Below, piece by piece: positions 56,742-64,000 of a stretch of 64,000 nt of DNA (positions are counted from its first letter, which is position 1; each line of letters begins with the position of its first letter). Source of the stretch: Craterostigma plantagineum (lineage: Eukaryota; Streptophyta; Magnoliopsida; Lamiales; Linderniaceae); NCBI GenBank assembly GCA_027422505.1, contig JAPQWV010000760.1:124001-188000 (forward strand), written 5' to 3'. The notes under the pieces are model-generated. The model was given only the letters and a program-made list of their open reading frames with translations, did no database searches and was not told the origin of the DNA. Made by a program: the position numbers and the translations under genes.

Positions 56742-59700
56742 TTCTCCCCATTTGTGTTTGATTTCTCTTCCCCACTGTCTGTCCTCGTCGGGCATAGTAC
56801 GATCTGCGCAAGCCCAGCGCATGTTCGAAATTCCTGAGCGTATTCCCCAGCTGAGGCGTTCGTCGATATCCTTCAGTAATTCCATCAGGAGCGGATGTTC
56901 TCTCACGAACCGATGGATCCGCATCGTGTCTCTGTTGATTGCTTCCAACCTCTGCTCTATATTCTTCATGATGACCTTGAGCATCCCATCACAAAACTTG
57001 TGGATTTCAGTCTCTAGCATCATCTTAGTCTTCTTCGCGATCGGATTGTGTTAGGTGATGCCTATGACTGAACTGATGTGGACGTGATTGTTGGGAAGCC
57101 CTTTGATCTCAGGTCCTTTGTTGAGCGGGGCGGTCATGTTGACCTTCTTCATGTTGCTCTCCAGAGCTATTTGAAGGTCGTGTGCGGCGAAGTACTTGAC
57201 TGGGTGCATCATGAACCGGTAGAGTTCCTCGTGTCCTTCTTTCTTGATAAAGCATTGAGGACCTTTGTACTTCTCCACATATAGCTGGTACAGGTTGTAC
57301 ACCTCTTCAGCAGGGAGATACGGCAGGTCGCTCACGCTTACTTCCTCTCGAGTTCTATCTACTGCTCGATAGCGTAATGAGGTGTTCGAAGTTCTCCTTT
57401 AGAACAGAAGACGCTGAGTAGCTGACAGATCGGGGAGAGACTCATATAATGGCTCTTGGCTTGTCCTTTAGTCATCCCAGTCTTACGTTCGGTCCAAGGT
57501 GGGTCAGCATCCAGAGGTACGTCATTCTCTTTTGCTGATCCCAGTGAGAGATCCTCTTAGCTCGAACTCATTCGGTCTTTACTTTGTCAGGTGACCTCCA
57601 AATATGTTCACGAACTTCTTCAAGGAAGGGAATCTCAATCCGAATATTCTCCCACGGCGTGTCAATCCGTACGGTCCCTAGCATTAGTCTTGTGGGGGAA
57701 ACCGCTCGTTGCGCAATCAACTCAGGAGCCCTGTGGGATCTTGTTCGTAGTCTTCACCTTCCTGAAGCTTTTTGTCGTCTACTAGGACAAGGTCCACCGA
57801 CGGTTGTTGTAGGAACTGCCGAACGTCCTTGAGCCGTTGTCTCTGATGCTTCTCGGGCATAGAATGGGTCATCCACTATCCTTCGAATATGTACATGTCG
57901 AGGTACTCATGTGGATTGACACCATGTCCTGACACTCCTGGTTGGTCTGGAGCAACTGAGGGAGTAGCTTGAGTTTGAGCCAGGGCCACGAGCATGGCTG
58001 CACTTGCTTTTTCTTCCGGAAGCAAGGCGCTTGTTCCTAGTCTTCACCTTCCTGAAGCTTTTCGTCGTCTATTAGGACAAGGGCCACCGACGGTTGTTGT
58101 AGGAACTACCGAACGTCCTTGAGCCGTTGTCTCTGATGCTTGTCGGGCATAGAATGGATCATCCACTATCCTTTGAATATGTACATGTCGAGATACTCAT
58201 GTGGATTGACACCATGTGCTGACACTCCTGGTTGGTCTGGAGCAACTGAGGGAGTAGCTTGAGTTTGAGCCAGGGCCACGAGCATGGCTGCACTTGCTTT
58301 TTCTTCCGGAAGCAAGGGGCTTGTCAAAATTGTTGGTGTGGGTGGATGCGTCTTTAGGGTGAAGGATGGTGTGTCAATGTGGGTTAGAGTGGTGGTGCGG
58401 TGCGTGGTGTGGGTTGTTTGGGTAGTTTGGGTGGTGGTTTGGGTTTGGCTTGCTCCAGCGCCTGTATTCGTTGCACATGAGCCTTGTTCTTGGCCTTCAC
58501 CTTGGCCACTCGTTGATGTCCTAGGCCCTTTCTCCCCCTCATGATGATCCTGATCGTCTGGATCGTCATGTCGACGTCGTGTGTGGGAGCTTTGGCCTCG
58601 GCAGGATTTTGTAGGTGGCTTAGGGTGGTCCACGAGACGCCTGTTCTTGAGACGTTCGGGTGGGAAGGCCTATAAGGCGGGCGAGTAGAATGTCGTGGAG
58701 CTGGGTGATGGGAATGATATATGGGTTGATGAGGATTGAGGAGTTTGCGAGTGGATTGGTAGTTGAGGGTTGTAGGGTTGCGTTTGTTGGTGCTGAAGGG
58801 CCCTCAGAGACGGGTGCTTTCCCAGTGTCGCGCCGAAATGTCTCGATGGCAGCCAGCACTCTCTCCATCATTTTGTCTTTTAAGGATCTGATGGCTGCAG
58901 AGAGCGCGGTCTGGAACTGGGCTTCAGTCACGAACTGGACGGACGCCTCCGATGATGGACCAGGTCGACAGATGTCGCCTGTTGACAACTCTTGAGGTTG
59001 TGACTGCTCGAGACTTCCACCCAATCCTTGAGTCGAATCTAGGAGATTCTCCTCTATGGGTGTTATGGCAGGCTCTGATTGAACCTGCGAATCAGACACA
59101 TGAATGTTGTGCTGCGGCTCAAGATTGAGCGATGAAAGGTCCTCAGCACTAGGAGGGTTGAGGGGCGCTGTGTCTGATGTGGTGGTGACGGAGGTGAAGA
59201 GGGACTCCAGTTGAATGCTGAGTCGTCTTGGAGTCCATCTCAATAGTTGAATCTCCTCATCGGACTCCGTGTCAGATGAGGTGGCTGTGTGAGGAGAGGG
59301 TTCACGTTCGACGTCCTCACGAGCGTGTTCAGTCATCGGTGGAAGTGAGCTTTGCCCTATTTCTACCTCGGGTTGTGCTTCTTGTTGAAGAACCTCCTCA
59401 ATAGGTTCTTCGAGCATGCCTACATGGATAGGCACTTCCACTTGGAGCTCTTGATATTGATCTTCAGCTTCCATTTCGAGAGCCACCTCGTCGATCATCG
59501 TGGCATCCATGTCTGGTAGCTGAGATTCTTGGACTGAAGGCTCCTGTTCAAGCTCCTGGGCCACTGCATCGATCATCGTGTCCTCAGGGCTTTGTTGTTG
59601 GTGAGGGCTGACTGCGAAATCTGTCGGGGGCCCTCTGATCATCTGTTCCGTCAGATGATTCTCCCGGCAGAACCTTTGGTATTCGGCTCCCGAGGGGTCG

Positions 59701-60462
59701 GCGAGCCTCAGCAACTCGAACGGAATGGCCATTGATGGCTTGTTCAAATCCGTAAGCTTCGGGTTGTGAAAGAACTTGAGCCGCGGTGGTTGGTAACTCC
59801 CTCCAGGAGGTAGACGAGGGATATTCAGCTCATACATCTCCATGTATTGTCTAATGATTATGGAGAACCACCAAGCATACGGCACATTCTTTGATCGTTT
59901 GTTTTCCTTATGCCTGATCTGCTCTGCTAGATCATTCCAGATTAGTTGAGCAAAATCGTAATTCCGCGAGAAGGCGATTCCATGGAAGATACATAGAATG
60001 TTGCCATTGCCTTGTCGAAGCCTACGTGTTTTGCTGACAGACACTTGTTGATGATGCCAAATAGTGTCTTCCAGGGGTGAGGGATTCCGTTGCTCTGAAC
60101 TTGAGCAAGCTTGGTTAGCGGCAGACGGTATCCCATGTGAAGAAAGTCACGCACGAGCTCTGCATCAATAGGAATGGGGTCGTAATTTGGGCTGTAGGGG
60201 AGGTCGAGGATAAGACCGAAGTCATTCTTGTTAATGTTTAGGTGCTTCGTCCCTATCACCGTTGTGAGACTGTACGCCCCATCAATAACTTGGCTCTTGA
60301 TCATCCCCCAAAACTACTGGAGGTAGACCATTGGCACAGAGCCGTCACCGTTGGAGCATGCCACAGGGGATGGCCTTGTAGTATCGACACCACGATCTCG
60401 TCCGGACACCTGAAGGTGGTCAGGTCGAGTTGGTAATTGGTCTCGTGAACATTGAGGTACAT
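56742..60462 (-). pseudogene. Third ORF of the C-type copia element (function unknown), broken
   Basis: Runs from an ATG at 60462 through three main frames. N-terminal block: 60462-60300 (PDEIVVSILQGHPLWHAPTV), then 60304-59942 (LNINKNDFGLILDLPYSP, TLFGIINKCLSAKHVGFDKA), then 60044-58620 (YDFAQLIWNDLAEQI). This layout resembles domains found in extra ORFs of some plant retrotransposons; from memory, not searched. A long acidic, low-complexity middle (EVALEMEAEDQYQELQVEV) follows, then a basic/threonine-rich part (58633-58166), a 290-bp duplication, and C-terminal blocks (57335-57051 and 57023-56742). Sited between pol and the 3' LTR, the position of 'envelope-like' ORFs in SIRE-type elements. 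No signal peptide or clear membrane segment was seen. Coding role unproven. Confidence 0.65.
57741..58320 (-). repeat. 290-bp tandem duplication inside the third ORF
   Basis: Two adjacent copies, 57741-58030 and 58031-58320, both starting TTGTTC(G/C)TAGTCTTCACC. They differ at about ten positions. 290 is not a multiple of three, so the duplication changes the reading frame. Confidence 0.88.
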
Positions 60463-61513
60463 GACCTTCTCATATATGTGGTTGTATGTTCAAGAATATA
60501 ATTGGAGTCGAATTTCGAATTTATCAAATCATAATAATGGGTCATGTCATAGCATGTTTGAATAAATTCGTAACTGAAATCATGAAATTTGCACATAGAT
60601 CATACGAAGTGAATATTGAGAAACAATTCAATTTCAATATAAGTATGTAAGTTCGATTGAAATTTCAGTTGAAAATTTTTTCTAGGTGTTGAAGCACTGT
60701 TCACTCCGTGCTTTTTGTCGCGCGAGAATTGAAATTCTCAATTAAATTGTCTAAGTGCAATTTTGAATGCAATTCTCCGTGCTAATTTGCGATCGAGAAA
60801 AATTTTGTTCTTTAAGGTCCGCTACACTGGAAAAAGACTTAGAGATTTTACTGAGTGCTAAATGTTTTAGGCGTGGTACTGTAGCGGAGAGATTTTACGA
60901 TCGAGAAAAATTTCTGTGTAAATTTACGATCGAGAAATTAGATTTACCCGTAAATTTACGATCGAGAAATTTTTCCGCGCATGAATAAAATTTTCGCTGT
61001 GAAAGTTATCGAGCGAGAAAGTATTTTGATTTTAAACAGTTTTATGCTGTGAAATTTTACGATCGAGAAAATTGACAGCGAGAAACTAGGTGACTTGCCG
61101 AGAAAATTTTTGATTGATAAAATCATCACTGTGCATGTTTGCGATCGTGAAATTTTATCGTCGAAAAATCAATTTTATCGCCGCTAAAATTTTCGACCGG
61201 GAATAAAATTGAAAACGAAATTACTGTTTGCGATTGTAAGTTTTGCGCTCGAAACTAAATTGCAATCTATTTTATCTATCTCTTTCAGTAATCTTATCGC
61301 TCGCATAAAATCCAAATTCAATTTCTCGATTGTAATTATTTTTCAATCTACGTTATCTATCTTAACGACTAAGTCAAACGTTTAGCGATCGAAAAACTTT
61401 TACAATGCAAACAGTAGATCAATTGAAACTCAATTGACACGGTTTGTGGGCGAGAAAGTTCTTCGATGCCTTTAAAAGTTAAAAACCCACCCAGTTTAGT
61501 CTATCCTTCATAC
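60463..61513 (-). other. Non-coding region with CGATCGAGAAATTT array
   Basis: 60660-61500 parallels 34070-34880. TTTTACGATCGAGAAA and variants are dense at 60785-61480. Element B is inserted at its end (CATAC). Confidence 0.75.
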
Positions 61514-62295
61514 TGTCGGGTAGCCCCGGGTGTCCCGAGATCGAATCCCAGACGCAGCGGAAGTTTAAAATTTTTCCCGGGATCCGCGTAAGGAGCCCCG
61601 GATCGCTTGGTTATGTAAAGAAAATATGCATGACACGTTATAGGGTTTCGTAGCTTACCCTCGTAGCGAAGATCCTAGCTCTCGCCTTGCCGTCCCGGTT
61701 GTCTAGTTCGCTCGAGCAACGTCGTGACCTCTCCGAGCTCCAACGCCTTGGCAAGATCGCCACGCCGACCCCGGGACGTATCCAAATTCCACCACCTTCC
61801 AAGGATGGCTAGAAATGTGGGGAAGATGTTTTAGAAGAGATGTGTTTAGTGTGTGTGTGATTTCTAAAATTCACAAACACTTAGGTTTTTCTCAAATATC
61901 AACCTAAAACACTCTCACCACTCTCTAAACTCTAATTTTTAGTGTGAGAAAGCTTGGATTAAATTATGGACGAAATTCTTCAAAGTAATAAAGATTAAAT
62001 CAACTTTCACCCTTTGAAATTGATTTTAATCATAATTAATCCAAATCATATCATATATGACTCATAACTTGTTTGTTTCCTTTGTATTATATCATCTAAT
62101 GACTAGACATTGTCTCACAAGTCTAACAAAAGAACAAGGAACGCATTTGGATTTGATTTGGACAAGTTTTGACCAAAAACTGTCGGTTCACGGCCTCTTG
62201 CAAAGGCCTTCACGGCCGTGACGAGCTTAGCCAAGCTTCTGCCCGTCATCACGGCCAGATTCACGGCCATGAACAAGTCCCTGACGGCCTTCACG
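61514..62295 (-). repeat. Element B left LTR (copy iii), truncated
   Basis: Starts TGTCGGGTAGCC next to CATAC (61509-61513) and follows copies i and ii to CGGCCTTCACG, where it switches to third-ORF sequence. It lacks both Tekay insertions found in copy i. TCACGGCC sites at 62190 and 62212 belong to the LTR motif array. Confidence 0.9.
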
Positions 62296-64000
62296 AGCGT
62301 GTTCAGTCATCGGTGGAAGTGAGCTTTGCCCTATTTCTACCTCGGGTTGTGCTTCTTGTTGAAGAACCTCCTCAATAGGTTCTTCGAGCATGCCTACATG
62401 GATAGGCACTTCCACTTGGAGCTCTTGATATTGATCTTCAGCTTCCATTTCGAGAGCCACCTCGTCGATCATCGTGGCATCCATGTCTGGTAGCTGAGAT
62501 TCTTGGACTGAAGGCTCCTGTTCAAGCTCCTGGGCCACTGCATCGATCATTGTGTCCTCAGGGCTTTGTTGTTGGTGAGGGCTGACTGCGAAATCTGTCG
62601 GGGGCCCTCTGATCATCTGTTCCGTCAGATGATTCTCCCGGCAGAACCTTTGGTATTCGGCTCCCGAGGGGTCGGCGAGCCTCAGCAACTCGAACGGAAT
62701 GGCCATTGATGGCTTGTCCAAATCCGTAAGCTTCGGGTTGTGAAAGAACTTGAGCCGCGGTGGTTGGTAACTCCCTCCAGGAGGTAGACGAGGGATATTC
62801 AGCTCATACATCTCCATGTATTGTCTAATGATTATGGAGAACCACCGAGCATACGGCACATTCTTTGATCGTTTGTTTTCCTTATGCCTGATCTGCTCTG
62901 CTAGATCATTCCAGATCAGTTGAGCAAAATCGTAATTCCGCAAGAAGGCGATTCCATGGAAGATACATAGAATGTTGCCATTGCCTTGTCGAAGCCTACG
63001 TGTTTTGCTGACAGACACTTGTTGATGATGCCAAATAGTGTCTTCCAGGGGTGAGGGATTCCGTTGCTCTGAACTTGAGCAAGCTTGGTTAGCGGCAGAC
63101 GGTATCCCATGTGAAGAAAGTCACGCACGAGCTCTGCATCAATAGGAATGGGGTCGTAATTTGGGCTGTAGGGGAGGTCGAGGATAAGACCGAAGTCATT
63201 CTTGTTAATGTTTAGGTGCTTCGTCCCTATCACCGTTGTGAAACTGTACGCCCCATCAATAACTTGGCTCTTGATCATCCCCCAAAACTACTGGAGGTAG
63301 ACCATTGGCACAGAGCCGTCACCGTTGGAGCATGCCACAGGGGATGGCCTTGTAGTATCGACACCACGATCTCGTCCGGACACCTAAAGGTGGTCAGGTC
63401 GAGTTGGTAATTGGTCTCGTGAACATTGAGGTACATGACCTTCTCATATATGTGGTTGTATGTTCAAGAATATAATTGGAGTCGAATTTCGAATTTATCA
63501 AATCATAATAATGGGTCATGTCATAGCATGTTTGAATAAATTCGTAACTGAAATCATGAAATTTGCACATAGATCATACGAAGTGAATATTGAGAAACAA
63601 TTCAATTTCAACATAAGTATGTAAGTTCGATTGAAATTTCAGTTGAAAATTTTTTCTAGGTGTTGAAGCACTGTTCACTCCGTGCTTTTTGTCGCGCGAG
63701 AATTGAAATTCTCAATTAAATTGTCTAAGTGCAATTTTGAATGCAATTCTCCGTGCTAATTTGCGATCGAGAAAAATTTTGTTCTTTAAGGTCCGCTACA
63801 CTGGAAAAAGACTTAGAGATTTTACTGAGTGCTAAATGTTTTAGGCGTGGTACTGTAGCGGAGAGATTTTACGATCGAGAAAAATTTCTGTGTAAATTTA
63901 CGATCGAGAAATTAGATTTACCCGTAAATTTACGATCGAGAAATTTTTCCGCGCATGAATAAAATTTTCGCTGTGAAAGTTATCGAGCGAGAAAGTATTT
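62291..64000 (-). repeat. Second copy of a 2974-bp tandem duplication (of 59317 onward)
   Basis: 62291-64000 repeats 59317-61026 with an offset of exactly 2974. Copies differ at about eight positions, all transitions in my reading. The junction has TCACG (62291-62295), shared by the LTR and the third ORF (59317-59321). The copy probably continues past the window. Confidence 0.93.
62296..63436 (-). pseudogene. Duplicate N-terminal part of the third ORF
   Basis: Second copy of 59322-60462, including the frame change between LNINKNDFG and YDFAQLIWND. It loses its C-terminal part at the junction with B LTR copy iii, where the frame runs into LTR sequence and stops near 62227. Confidence 0.75.

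Larger units (their letters stand above)
56390..61513 (-). mobile_element. C1-type 3' half: LTR, third ORF and downstream non-coding region
   Basis: On the minus strand: non-coding region 61513-60463 (homologous to 34018-34880 of C2), a third ORF 60462 to about 56742, and the 3' LTR 56741-56390. The outer flank is ATTTT; the inner cut end carries CATAC next to B LTR copy iii. Both five-base sequences match those of the 5' half at 17371-28562, so this is the missing part of C1 or of its duplicate. Confidence 0.83.

Overview
The window looks like a piece of plant nuclear heterochromatin, probably from a large-genome flowering plant; the species cannot be named from the sequence. No cellular gene, rRNA, tRNA, snRNA or CRISPR array can be supported. 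Almost every base belongs to LTR retrotransposons nested inside one another. They are recognised by LTR ends (TG...CA), primer-binding sites for initiator tRNA-Met (TGGTATCAGAGC) or a tRNA-Asp type, polypurine tracts, target-site duplications (TSDs) and gag/pol domains.

Layout, using local names. 1-3489: partial minus-strand Ty3/gypsy Tekay-like element (Tekay-1) with a 2.9 kb LTR. 3490-4036 and 11835-12862: left LTR of a minus-strand, non-coding element B, split by a near-intact, young plus-strand Tekay element (Tekay-A, 4037-11829, TSD ACAAG). 12863-15094: B interior. 15108-17370: B right LTR. 17371-28557: 5' half of a minus-strand Ty1/copia element, C1 (decayed gag-pol, LTR 28207-28557). 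28563 to about 29900: part of a plus-strand copia-like element D'. About 30790-34012: solo Tekay-type LTR (G). 34013-44847: second C copy (C2). 44848-48814: small non-autonomous element D. 48815-55845: Athila-type gag-protease-only element E. 55846-56389: another part of D'. 56390-61513: 3' half of a C1 copy (LTR, third ORF, non-coding region). 61514-62295: truncated B left LTR. 62291-64000: tandem duplication of 59317 onward.

Two points stand out. First, the halves of C1 lie in the wrong order. The TSD ATTTT outside the C1 LTRs (28558-28562 and 56385-56389) and the TSD CATAC of B inside C1 (17371-17375 and 61509-61513) are each split across the window. This is what a large tandem duplication, or a mis-assembly, would produce. 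Three nested elements (E in D in C2) also lose their right ends at one point, 55845/55846.

Second, most of these LTRs and leaders carry arrays of a short motif: TCGACATTT in Tekay-1, TTCGCAAA in G, GAGAAATTT in C and D, and TCACGGCCGTGA in B and E. B and E are unrelated elements, yet they share a 34-bp composite of the last motif in the same orientation relative to their own transcription. This shared module is the best candidate here for an undescribed cis-acting system.

LTR differences counted by eye give a relative order of events: C1 (about 6%) before B (about 2%) and E (about 1.5%), with Tekay-A (about 0.5%) last.
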